DNA of 64,000 bases from Acerihabitans sp015654925 (GTDB lineage: Bacteria; Pseudomonadota; Gammaproteobacteria; Enterobacterales; Enterobacteriaceae). Where the stretch lies: assembly GCF_047324175.1 (NCBI RefSeq), contig NZ_CP178732.1, positions 186,001 to 250,000 on the forward strand, given 5' to 3'. This document shows positions 32,592 to 40,782 of the stretch, one piece after another. The notes under the pieces were generated by a model that did not search any database, was not told the DNA's origin, and was given only the letters and a program-made list of their open reading frames with translations. The first letter of the stretch is position 1. Each line of letters begins with the position of its first letter. The position numbers and the translations under genes were made by a program.

Positions 32592-34673
32592 CTAGCCCCG
32601 GGGTTCGCTTAACCGGCGCGCCAGCCAGCGGCCGTGCTGCGGCCGCTGGCGCCAGGCCACCGAGGAAATGGTATGCATCACGCCCAAATGGAACAAAATA
32701 CGCTGTAAATGGCGCTCCATCAGGGTGGTCGAGTGGGTCTGGGTCTCGGCGGCGGCTTCCGCTACCGGGCTTTCACCGCTCGGCCCGTCGTATTCAAGCC
32801 GCTGCTGGCAGCGCTGCAGGGCCACTTCGCAGGCCGCCAGGTATTTCTGGGCCAGCGCCGGCGTCAGCATATAATGATCCCGCGCCAGGATGGTCATGGC
32901 GTTGATGTGTTCAACGATAAACTGGCTGTGCGTCACCCATAAACGCATATCGGACAGGTAGCGGGAGTTGAAAGCCGGCTCCCGCATCGCCTGGCTGAGC
33001 GAGGTAAACAGCGCGTTATGGCCCTGGTTGACCCGCATGCGCGCATAGGCCAGCGCCGCCGGTTCCGCCACCGGCTGCAACAGCAGGCGCAGCGCTTCCT
33101 GATCCCGCTCCAGCGCCAGATGCGCATTTTTACGCAACAGCCCGCTCTGCCACTGCGGCCACAGCCACAACATGCCGCCAAACGCCAGCATACAGCCAAG
33201 CAGCGTGTCCACCAGCCGCGGCACCAGGAAATGCGCGCCGTTAAGCGACAGCAGTTGCAGCGTATAGACGGCGGTCACGGTCATGCCAGTCATCGCCAGG
33301 CCATAGTTTTTGCGCAGCACCAGATAGGCCGCCAGGGTCAGGACCAGCATGCACAGCAAGATCGTACCGTCGCCCAGTTCCAGCCGCAGGGTGCCGGCGG
33401 CGATAAACAACCCCGCCAGCGTCCCCAGCGCCCGGTGCTGGATGCGGACCCGGGTGGCGTTATAACCGTTCTGGCTGACGAACATCACCGTCATTAAAAT
33501 CCAGTACGGTTTGGGCAGGTTAAACATCAATCCGAAACTGCTGCCGATCGCCAGTATCACCCCTAAACGGGCGGCGTTGCGCAGGGCCATGGACTTCAGG
33601 GAACAGTAGCTTATCAGCGCGTGCCAGAACGAAAGCCGCTGCTGATTGTCGGCCATCACGTCGCGGCGGTATAGGGGACGCTGGGTGCGCAGCAGGCGCG
33701 CGATGCGGCTGAAGTGATAATAACAAAAATGGCCGACTGGATTGTCGGGGTTGCGTTCGGCGATTTTTTCCAGCGCCGAGAGTGCGCTGGCCATGGTAAA
33801 GCGCCCCGGCGGCCGGTGGTACAGGATATCGTCGGCCAGCACCCGCAGCCGCGCCGCAATCACCCGCGCGTTATAGCGGATGACCGCCTCCGCGTGGCTT
33901 TGTTCCACCAGCTTTTGCACTTCGTCGGGCTGATGCAGGCTGACGGCGATATGTTCCTGTAAATCCAGCGCGACCTGGAAGGCGCGCAGCAGGCGTTTAT
34001 ATTGCTGTTGATGAGTGGCGGAGAGCATATGCAATTGCTGATAAACCTGCGCTATCAGGTCAATCACCGTTTGCTGGCGGGCAAACAGCGGCGGCAAAGC
34101 GGTCTCCGGGTCGGTATGCTGCGTCAGCAGGCTATATTTCGCCTCGATATAATCCGCCAGTTCCCGGTACAGCAGGCTGAGGGTTTCCCGCATCGGCTGC
34201 TCTTTCCACAGCCAGAACCACAGGCCGTTGAATAATCCGTACCAGGCGGTACCGGCAATATATAACAGCGGCGGCACGCCAAAAGGCACATTGCCGGCCA
34301 GGCCGAGGGTAAAGATGGCGGCGATAAGGGCGGCGGGCAATAAGCGCCCGTGCAGCGGGCTTATCTCGCCGGTCACGCCGAACAGCAGCGCCAGGCCGAA
34401 CATAATCACGGGCAGCGGCACCGCCAGATGCAGCAACACTTGGATAAGCGTACTGCTAAGGGCGAACAGCAGGCCGCCGATGGCCAGGCGTTTAAAAAAA
34501 CGTTTATGCAGGGTATCCAGGCCGGCGATATTGCAACAGGCGGGCACCAAAGAGAACAGCAGGCCGTTTTGCAGGCTGCCGAATAGCAGGCCTACCGCCA
34601 CGGGCAGGCATAATACGATTGTTTGCCGTAAGGCGTAGTTAACTTCGGGGTGATAAATCAGCCTGCGCCACAT
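32592..34673 (-). CDS. yhfK: YhfK, FUSC-family inner-membrane protein
   Basis: A 693-residue membrane protein of unknown function with two hydrophobic multi-helix blocks (about residues 15-150 and 375-510) and cytoplasmic regions, the layout of the FUSC/YccS-type family related to aromatic-acid efflux proteins. The start at 34673 (MWRRLIYHPEVNYALRQT) is chosen because it matches E. coli; the open frame extends 18 further codons with no similarity. It lies between argD and crp, as in E. coli. Confidence 0.93.
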   Translation of the reverse strand: MWRRLIYHPEVNYALRQTIVLCLPVAVGLLFGSLQNGLLFSLVPACCNIAGLDTLHKRFFKRLAIGGLLFALSSTLIQVLLHLAVPLPVIMFGLALLFGVTGEISPLHGRLLPAALIAAIFTLGLAGNVPFGVPPLLYIAGTAWYGLFNGLWFWLWKEQPMRETLSLLYRELADYIEAKYSLLTQHTDPETALPPLFARQQTVIDLIAQVYQQLHMLSATHQQQYKRLLRAFQVALDLQEHIAVSLHQPDEVQKLVEQSHAEAVIRYNARVIAARLRVLADDILYHRPPGRFTMASALSALEKIAERNPDNPVGHFCYYHFSRIARLLRTQRPLYRRDVMADNQQRLSFWHALISYCSLKSMALRNAARLGVILAIGSSFGLMFNLPKPYWILMTVMFVSQNGYNATRVRIQHRALGTLAGLFIAAGTLRLELGDGTILLCMLVLTLAAYLVLRKNYGLAMTGMTVTAVYTLQLLSLNGAHFLVPRLVDTLLGCMLAFGGMLWLWPQWQSGLLRKNAHLALERDQEALRLLLQPVAEPAALAYARMRVNQGHNALFTSLSQAMREPAFNSRYLSDMRLWVTHSQFIVEHINAMTILARDHYMLTPALAQKYLAACEVALQRCQQRLEYDGPSGESPVAEAAAETQTHSTTLMERHLQRILFHLGVMHTISSVAWRQRPQHGRWLARRLSEPRG

Positions 34674-34745
34674 AGGATCTATGGGCAAACCGTCGGCCGG
34701 CGGAAAAAGCGTGGCACAGAGCACCACGCCTGTCTTAAAACGCTA

Positions 34746-35378
34746 TCAGCGCGTACCGTAAACGACAATGGTTTTACCGTGTGCGGAGATAAGGTTCTGA
34801 TCTTCCAACATTTTAAGGATACGGCCTACTGTTTCACGCGAGCAGCCGACAATCTGACCGATTTCCTGACGGGTAATCTTGATTTGCATGCCGTCGGGAT
34901 GCGTCATGGCGTCGGGTTGCTTCGCCAAATTCAGCAAAGTCTGGGCAATGCGCCCGGTAACGTCGAGAAACGCCAGGTTACCGACTTTTTCCGAGGTCAC
35001 CTGCAAACGGCTGGCCATTTGCGCGGATAAACGCATGAGGATATCGGGATTGACCTGTATGAGCTGCCGGAATTTTTTATAAGAAATCTCGGCCACCTCA
35101 CAGGCGGTTTTAGCCCGTACCCAGGCGCTGCGTTCCTGGCCTTCCTCGAATAAGCCTAATTCACCGATGAAATCCCCCTGGTTGAGATAGGAGAGGATCA
35201 TCTCTTTGCCTTCTTCATCTTTAATCAGCACCGCGACGGCGCCCTTGACGATGTAGTAAAGCGTTTCTGCTTTTTCGCCCTGATGTATAAGCGTACTCTT
35301 CGATGGATACTTATGAATATGGCAATGAGACAGGAACCATTCGAGAGTAGGGTCTGTTTGCGGTTTGCCGAGAACCAT
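34746..35378 (-). CDS. crp: cAMP receptor protein CRP
   Basis: Global catabolite regulator. It is 210 residues and nearly identical to E. coli CRP. The cyclic-nucleotide pocket GELGLFEEGQERSAWVRAKT is intact. The C-helix is followed by the helix-turn-helix TRQEIGQIVGCSRETVGRIL, with the DNA-contacting R and E residues conserved. It is divergent from yhfA across a 314-bp spacer. Confidence 0.99.
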   Translation of the reverse strand: MVLGKPQTDPTLEWFLSHCHIHKYPSKSTLIHQGEKAETLYYIVKGAVAVLIKDEEGKEMILSYLNQGDFIGELGLFEEGQERSAWVRAKTACEVAEISYKKFRQLIQVNPDILMRLSAQMASRLQVTSEKVGNLAFLDVTGRIAQTLLNLAKQPDAMTHPDGMQIKITRQEIGQIVGCSRETVGRILKMLEDQNLISAHGKTIVVYGTR

Positions 35379-35692
35379 TCGCTGTTATCCTCTTTTGTCA
35401 TCGCTGTCCCTGAGTCAGGACATCGTATTCCCTGTTACGGCGCGGTATTTTTCTCTTACTCCGCGTTAACGGAGCGACGTAAGGGAACTTATTAGGGTCT
35501 GGTATTTTATGATGTTCCGATCGAGCTCTTGCCCTTTCAATATCAATGAGGCCGATCCAGCCTTGTTTTTAGCATAGGTTTGAAGCAGTGTCTTCTGTTG
35601 TCTTGCATCAGCATGAAGTATGTTCGGTAACATTGCCACTTTTCCAGCAAAAATGTAGTCTGCTGGAAAGCTTTTTATCTGGAGTCATCATA
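35379..35692. other. 314-bp divergent region crp/yhfA
   Basis: Contains the crp and yhfA leaders and no gene. A clear CRP consensus palindrome was not found by eye. The part next to yhfA holds a terminator-like hairpin, listed separately. An open frame starting at 35588 simply extends yhfA upstream and crosses that hairpin. Confidence 0.5.
35641..35676 (+). terminator. Terminator-like hairpin in the yhfA 5' leader
   Basis: TTTCCAGCA at 35641-35649 pairs perfectly with TGCTGGAAA at 35661-35669 around an 11-base loop, then GC and five Ts. It has the form of an intrinsic terminator but stands 17 bases before the yhfA start codon and before its GGAG ribosome site. It could attenuate yhfA transcription or stop read-through. 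Confidence 0.6.
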
Positions 35693-36115
35693 ATGCAGGC
35701 ACGAGTAAAATGGGTAGAAGGGTTATCTTTTATAGGCGAATCATCCTCCGGCCATCAGATTTTAATGGATGGCAATGCCGGGGAGAAGGCGCCCAGCCCC
35801 ATGGAAATGGTATTGATGTCGGTCGGCGGCTGTAGCGCCATCGATGTTGTCTCGATTTTACAAAAGGGGCGGCAGGACGTGCGGGACTGCGAGGTGAAAC
35901 TCACCTCCGAGCGCCGTGAAGAGGCGCCCAGGCTGTTTACCCATATCAATCTGCATTTTATCGTGACCGGCGCCGGCCTGACCGATAAGGCGGTTGAACG
36001 GGCGGTCGCGCTGTCGGCGGAAAAATATTGTTCCGTTTCCCTGATGCTCGGCGCGTCGGTCAATGTGACCCACAGCTTTGAAGTGCGCGCCGAACGCCAC
36101 GCTCCCGCCGCATAA
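35693..36115 (+). CDS. yhfA: OsmC-family protein YhfA
   Basis: A 140-residue OsmC/Ohr-fold protein related to thiol peroxidases; the true substrate is unknown. The start at 35693 (MQARVKWVEGLSFIGES) matches E. coli and follows a GGAG site. The conserved block GGCSAIDVVSILQKGRQD contains the single candidate redox cysteine, and SAEKYCSVSLML holds the second. The last few residues extend beyond E. coli YhfA (134). It is convergent with prkB. Confidence 0.93.
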   Translation: MQARVKWVEGLSFIGESSSGHQILMDGNAGEKAPSPMEMVLMSVGGCSAIDVVSILQKGRQDVRDCEVKLTSERREEAPRLFTHINLHFIVTGAGLTDKAVERAVALSAEKYCSVSLMLGASVNVTHSFEVRAERHAPAA

Positions 36116-36127
36116 CCGACCCACGCG

Positions 36128-36147
36128 CGCCGCGCTTAGTCGCGGCG
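36128..36147. terminator. Short GC hairpin between yhfA and prkB
   Basis: CGCCGCG at 36128-36134 pairs with CGCGGCG at 36141-36147 around a six-base loop. It stands between two convergent genes but has no T run, so the terminator role is tentative. Confidence 0.35.
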
Positions 36148-36165
36148 TATCAATAGCTCCCGCGC

Positions 36166-37035
36166 TTACTTGATTTCTTTCCCTTCCAGCAATTGCTGCA
36201 CCAGCGGCCCCACGATCAGCTCCATGGCCAGGCCCATTTTGCCGCCGGGAACCACCAGGGTATTGATATTGGAAATAAACGAACCCTGCAACATGGCCAG
36301 CAGGTAAGGAAAATCAATATGATTCAAACTGCGGAAATGAATAACGACAAAGCTTTCATCAAGCGAAGGAATCGCCTTGGCGGCGAAAGGATTTGACGTA
36401 TCAACGGTGGGAACCCGCTGGAAATTGATATGGGTACGGGAAAATTGCGGCGTGATGTAATTAATGTAATCTTCCATCGACCGCACCACCGAATCCATCA
36501 CCGCCTCGCGGGAATGCCCACGCTCGCCGGTATCGCGCACCAGTTTCTGAATCCATTCAAGATTAACGATGGGCACCACCCCCACCAGCAGATCCACATG
36601 CTGCGCCACATCATGGCGATCGGTGACCACGCCGCCGTGCAGCCCTTCGTAAAACAGCACGTCGGTCGGCTCCGGCAGCGGCTGCCAGGGGGTAAACGTG
36701 CCGGGAACCTGATTGTACGGCACGGCTTCATCGTAGGTATGCAGATACTTGCGCGACTCGCCCTGTCCGGACAGCCCGTATTGCTGGAGCGTACGCTCCA
36801 GTAAACCGAAATCATTGGCTTCCGGTCCGAAATAGCTGATATGGCGGCCAAGATCGCGGGCTTTGCGGATCGCCATATCCATTTCCGGCCGGGTGAAATG
36901 ATGAAAGCTATCCCCTTCCAGCTCCGCGGCGTTGATTTTCAGCTGTTGGAAAATTTTACGAAACGCCAGGCTGGTGGTGGTGGTGCCCGCCCCGCTGGAG
37001 CCGGTAACGGCAATAATTGGGTGTTTTGTCGACAT
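36166..37035 (-). CDS. prkB: Phosphoribulokinase-like protein PrkB
   Basis: A 289-residue kinase-fold protein, the same length as E. coli PrkB and very similar. The P-loop appears as GSSGAGTTTTS at residues 12-22, with T in the place of the usual lysine; the same occurs in E. coli. The conserved EGLHGG and RPEMDMAIRKARD segments are present. No Calvin-cycle genes are near, and the physiological role is unknown. It is upstream of yheU's position on the minus strand in the order yheU-prkB. Confidence 0.94.
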   Translation of the reverse strand: MSTKHPIIAVTGSSGAGTTTTSLAFRKIFQQLKINAAELEGDSFHHFTRPEMDMAIRKARDLGRHISYFGPEANDFGLLERTLQQYGLSGQGESRKYLHTYDEAVPYNQVPGTFTPWQPLPEPTDVLFYEGLHGGVVTDRHDVAQHVDLLVGVVPIVNLEWIQKLVRDTGERGHSREAVMDSVVRSMEDYINYITPQFSRTHINFQRVPTVDTSNPFAAKAIPSLDESFVVIHFRSLNHIDFPYLLAMLQGSFISNINTLVVPGGKMGLAMELIVGPLVQQLLEGKEIK

Positions 37036-37137
37036 GGTAACCCTATGCTCGGTTGAAACGCTGCGTGATTAACATATGCCAGGCACTCAAGCCCAGGATA
37101 ATTGTTATCATGTTTAGCGACGCCGGGCCAGCGCGCT

Positions 37138-37383
37138 TTATTCTTCGCGCGCCGGATCGTCAGGCTGGGCGTTGAATTGGCTGCGGGGCATGATATTAAT
37201 ATTTTCATGGAGTTCCGACCACACCACCACCGCTTCCCCGCGCTTGAGCTGGCGTTTGACATCCTCGACTTTTTGCGCCAGGGTCTTTTCCCGTTCGCCG
37301 TAATCGGTGCCCTCGCGCAGCACAAAGGATTCGATCAGGTTATACAGCGTTTCCGGATCGATTTGTTCCCATGGAATGATCAC
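37138..37383 (-). CDS. yheU: UPF0270 protein YheU
   Basis: An 81-residue protein of unknown function, recognisable from MIIPWEQIDPETLYNLIESFVLREGTDYG, here split as two conserved blocks, and from VVWSELHENINIMPRSQF. E. coli YheU is 72 residues; the extra residues are an acidic C-terminus. It lies about 100 bases upstream of prkB on the same strand. In E. coli its upstream neighbour is yheT, which is absent here. Confidence 0.92.
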   Translation of the reverse strand: MIIPWEQIDPETLYNLIESFVLREGTDYGEREKTLAQKVEDVKRQLKRGEAVVVWSELHENINIMPRSQFNAQPDDPAREE

Positions 37384-37504
37384 GTTATTATGTCCCGATA
37401 GTCAATAAATCAACATGTTGACGAAATTTCACCTGTTAAGGCTTGTGCAGCTTCAGCGGCGCTGTTAGCTTCATAAATATAATTATAGTGGGGGCAGTTG
37501 TACC

Positions 37505-38122
37505 GTGGAACCAAGTCTTTATGAACCAAGTCTTTTCTTGTCGATGCTGGGTTTTTTATGGGTGGCCGCCATTACCCCCGGGCCCAACAACATGTTGCTG
37601 ACTGCCTCCGGCGCCAATTTCGGTTTCTGGCGTTCCACGCCGCTGATGCTGGGCATCATGCTCGGCATGCAATGCATACTGCTGCTGGTCGCCTTTGGCG
37701 TCGGCAGCCTGATCGCCATTTACCCTTCGCTGCATTTTACGCTGAAAGTGGCGGGCAGCCTTTATCTGTTGTGGTTATCCTGGAAGATTGCCACCGCCGC
37801 CTATGAACAATTGGATACCGACAGCAAGCCGGCCCGGCCTATTCCGTTTTATCAGGGCGGGCTGCTGCAGTTCCTCAATCCCAAGGCCTGGCTCATGGCA
37901 TTGGGCGCCGTGGCCAGCTTCAGCCTGAGCGGCAACGGCTATATGACTTCCGTCGGGGCTATCAGTATCGGCATTATTACCGTCAACGTGGTGTCCGGCG
38001 TTATCTGGCTGGGGTTTGGCACGATGATCGGCAGGCTGTTGCGCAGCAAGCGCGCCTGGACGGTATTTAACGTCGCCATGGGCCTGCTGACCGCCGCCTG
38101 CGTGTTACTTATCTGGCGCTGA
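37505..38122 (+). CDS. LysE/RhtB-family amino-acid exporter (intact)
   Basis: A 205-residue inner-membrane protein with five or six hydrophobic segments and the LysE-family motif AAITPGPNNMLLTASGANFGF near the N-terminus, read here in two blocks (AAITPGPNN and LLTASGANFGF), plus FLNPKAWLMALGAV. It is probably a neutral or cysteine-type amino-acid exporter, but the substrate cannot be assigned. It sits in the place of the predicted hydrolase gene yheT, between yheU and yheS and on the opposite strand to both. The start could also be a few codons downstream. Confidence 0.92.
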   Translation: MEPSLYEPSLFLSMLGFLWVAAITPGPNNMLLTASGANFGFWRSTPLMLGIMLGMQCILLLVAFGVGSLIAIYPSLHFTLKVAGSLYLLWLSWKIATAAYEQLDTDSKPARPIPFYQGGLLQFLNPKAWLMALGAVASFSLSGNGYMTSVGAISIGIITVNVVSGVIWLGFGTMIGRLLRSKRAWTVFNVAMGLLTAACVLLIWR

Positions 38123-38165
38123 ATCCGGGCCGGCGCGGCCCGCCAGTCTGCCGCGCCGTAACCGG

Positions 38166-40085
38166 TTACTCGGCTGCGAAAGCCCGGGTCAGGGCTTCCA
38201 ACTGTTCCTGCGCGTCCAGCCAGGCCATTTCCGCCTCTTCCAACTGCGCTTTGACCTTGGCCTGCCGTTGCAGGCAGAGGGTCAGATCGGCCTTGCGGCT
38301 GATATCGTATAATGACGAATCCGCCAGTTCGGCTTCGATTTCCGCCAGTTCGGCGCCGAGCTGGTCCATCTGCTGCTCATGGCGGGTAATGGCCTTGCGC
38401 AGCGGCTGCGTCTGGTTGCGGAAATCCGCTTCGCGCCGCTTCTGGTCTTTGCGGGTCTGGGCGGTATTCACCGCCGCGGGGTTTTCCGTATCGCCGTCAT
38501 CCTGCCCGGCCTGGCGCTGCTGTTCTACCAGCCACTGCTGGTAATCCTCCACGTCCCCGTCGAAGGACTCCACCCGGCCGTCGTGGACCAGGTAGAATTC
38601 ATCGGTGGTGGAGCGCAGCAAATGCCGGTCATGGGAAACCACTACCAGCGCGCCGTCAAAATCAATCAGCGCCTCGGTCAGCGCCTGGCGCATATCCAGA
38701 TCCAGATGGTTGGTCGGTTCATCGAGCAGCAACAGGTTGGGGCGCTGCCAAACAATCAGCGCCAGCACCAGCCGGGCTTTCTCCCCGCCGGAAAACCGCG
38801 CGGTGGGGTCGGTGACCTTGTCGCCCTGGAAACCGAAGCCGCCGAGGAAATCGCGCAGCGCCTGTTCATATTCCTGGGGGGCCAGGCGGCTCATATGCTG
38901 CAGGGGAGACTCGTCGGCGCGCAGGAACTCCAGCTGGTGCTGGGCGAAGTAGCCCAGCTTGATGCCTTTGGCCAGGCCGATGGCGCCGGATTGGGGCGCC
39001 AGGGTGCCGGCCAGCAGTTTAATCAAGGTCGATTTACCGGCCCCGTTGCGTCCGAGCAGGCCGATGCGCGAGCCGGGGACCAGATTAAGCTTGATGGAGT
39101 TGAGGATGGTGTGATCGCCATAGCCGGCGCTGACTTTTTCCATACTCAGCAGCGGCGTGGGCAAACTTTCCGGCGCGCGGAATTTGAATTGGAATGGGTT
39201 ATCCACATGCGCCGGGGCGATCAGTTCCATCCGTTCGAGCATTTTAATCCGGCTTTGCGCCTGTTTGGCTTTGGTGGCCTGGGCGCGAAAACGGTCGATA
39301 TAATGTTGCAGATGGGCGACTTTTTCCTGCTGGTGCTGATAAAGCGACTGCTGTTGCGCCAGTTTTGTCACACGCTGTAGCTCAAATGATGAATAATTGC
39401 CGGTATATTCATTTAATGCCTGCTGTTCAATATGCAGGATTTTATTTACGATAGGGTCCAGGAAATCCCGGTCATGGGAAATCAAAATAAGCGTACCACT
39501 GTAATTTTTCAGCCATTTTTCCAGCCAGATTACCGCGTCCAAATCCAGATGGTTGGTCGGTTCATCCAATAGCAGCAAATCAGAGCGGCAAATCAACGCC
39601 TGCGCCAGATTGAGGCGCATGCGCCAGCCGCCGGAAAAATCGCGTACCGGCTGCTCCAGCCGATCCTGGCTAAAACCCAGTCCGTGCAGCAGGCTCGACG
39701 CGCGCGGACGGATGGTCCAGGCTTCGATAACGTCCAGCTTGCCATGCACCGTGGCAATGGCGTGACCGTCATTTTTATCGTTGGCGAGCTGTAATTCGGA
39801 TTCCAGCTGACGATATTCCCGATCGCCGTCGATAACATACTCTATTGCCGGGACGTCCAGGGCGGGGGTTTCCTGATTGACCCAGGCCATGGACCAGTTG
39901 GCGGGAAAGGTGACATTGCCGGCATCGGCGCTGAGCTCGTGTTTCAACAACGCCAGTAGCGTTGATTTGCCACAGCCGTTTTTACCGACCAGCCCGACTT
40001 TTTGCCCCGGGTTAACCGTGGCTGTCGCATTATCCAGGAGTACCTGGGTACCGCGACGAATTTGCAGTGAAGAGAAGACAATCAT
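38166..40085 (-). CDS. yheS: ABC-F ATPase YheS
   Basis: Ribosome-associated ABC-F protein with two ATPase domains and no membrane segments. It is 639 residues (E. coli 637). Walker A motifs are GKNGCGKST (N-domain) and GRNGAGKST (C-domain). Signatures are FSGGWRMRL and FSGGEKARLVLAL, and each Walker B is LLLLDEPTNHLDL. A long charged linker joins the domains, and the C-terminal tail is a predicted coiled coil. It is divergent from kefG. Confidence 0.96.
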   Translation of the reverse strand: MIVFSSLQIRRGTQVLLDNATATVNPGQKVGLVGKNGCGKSTLLALLKHELSADAGNVTFPANWSMAWVNQETPALDVPAIEYVIDGDREYRQLESELQLANDKNDGHAIATVHGKLDVIEAWTIRPRASSLLHGLGFSQDRLEQPVRDFSGGWRMRLNLAQALICRSDLLLLDEPTNHLDLDAVIWLEKWLKNYSGTLILISHDRDFLDPIVNKILHIEQQALNEYTGNYSSFELQRVTKLAQQQSLYQHQQEKVAHLQHYIDRFRAQATKAKQAQSRIKMLERMELIAPAHVDNPFQFKFRAPESLPTPLLSMEKVSAGYGDHTILNSIKLNLVPGSRIGLLGRNGAGKSTLIKLLAGTLAPQSGAIGLAKGIKLGYFAQHQLEFLRADESPLQHMSRLAPQEYEQALRDFLGGFGFQGDKVTDPTARFSGGEKARLVLALIVWQRPNLLLLDEPTNHLDLDMRQALTEALIDFDGALVVVSHDRHLLRSTTDEFYLVHDGRVESFDGDVEDYQQWLVEQQRQAGQDDGDTENPAAVNTAQTRKDQKRREADFRNQTQPLRKAITRHEQQMDQLGAELAEIEAELADSSLYDISRKADLTLCLQRQAKVKAQLEEAEMAWLDAQEQLEALTRAFAAE

Positions 40086-40215
40086 AAAGCGCCATAGTTT
40101 AAGAGTATGTTAAATTGACATCATTGAATGCTATCCAGGATAACATAGCCTGGTTTCTGACTTCGCGAAGCATGGTAGCGGAAAACCCGCGCCCTGACGA
40201 CGCTTTGGAGGGGAA

Positions 40216-40782
40216 TTGATCGCACAGCCGCCCAAAGTTTTGTTGCTGTATGCCCACCCGGAATCACAGGATTCCGTTGCCAATCGCATGTTGCTACAGG
40301 CGGCGGCGTCCTTGGAACATGTCACCGTACATGATCTTTACGGGATTTATCCGGATTTTTTTATCGATATCCACTACGAACAGCAATTACTGCGCGAACA
40401 TCAGGTCATCGTATTCCAGCATCCGCTTTATACCTACAGCTGCCCGGCGTTATTAAAAGAGTGGCTTGACCGGGTGCTGGCGCGGGGATTCGCCAGCGGC
40501 ATCGGCGGCGATGCCCTGGCCGGAAAATACTGGCGGTCGGTCATTACCACCGGAGAGCCGGAGGGCGCTTACCAGCGCCGGGGGTACAACCGCTACAGTA
40601 TGGATGACATCTTGCGTCCGTTTGAACTGACCGCCACCATGTGCCGCATGCAATGGGTGCCGCCCATGGTGATTTATTGGGCCCGGCGGCAACATCCGGA
40701 TGTGCTGGCGCACCATGCCGGCGAGTACGCGCAGTGGCTGAACGATCCGTTAATACCAAGAGGGCAACGCATTGGGAAGTAG
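40216..40782 (+). CDS. kefG: KefG, ancillary protein of the KefB K+ efflux system
   Basis: Flavodoxin-fold quinone-oxidoreductase-like protein required for full KefB activity. It is 188 residues. The start is a TTG at 40216, just behind a GGAGGGG ribosome site; the encoded IAQPPKVLLLYAHPESQDS lines up with the E. coli N-terminus, and no ATG is available. Conserved blocks are VFQHPLYTYSCPALLKEWLDR and SVITTGEPEGAY, the first read as two pieces. It overlaps kefB by 11 bases. Confidence 0.94.
   Translation: MIAQPPKVLLLYAHPESQDSVANRMLLQAAASLEHVTVHDLYGIYPDFFIDIHYEQQLLREHQVIVFQHPLYTYSCPALLKEWLDRVLARGFASGIGGDALAGKYWRSVITTGEPEGAYQRRGYNRYSMDDILRPFELTATMCRMQWVPPMVIYWARRQHPDVLAHHAGEYAQWLNDPLIPRGQRIGK

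Noticed and set aside
35588..35692. 35-residue N-terminal extension of YhfA
   Set aside because: It would be translated across the terminator-like hairpin, and E. coli YhfA begins at the internal ATG with a good ribosome site.
38379..39380. 333-codon plus-strand open frame across yheS
   Set aside because: Antisense to a well conserved gene, low complexity and rich in Gln/Gly, with no family similarity.
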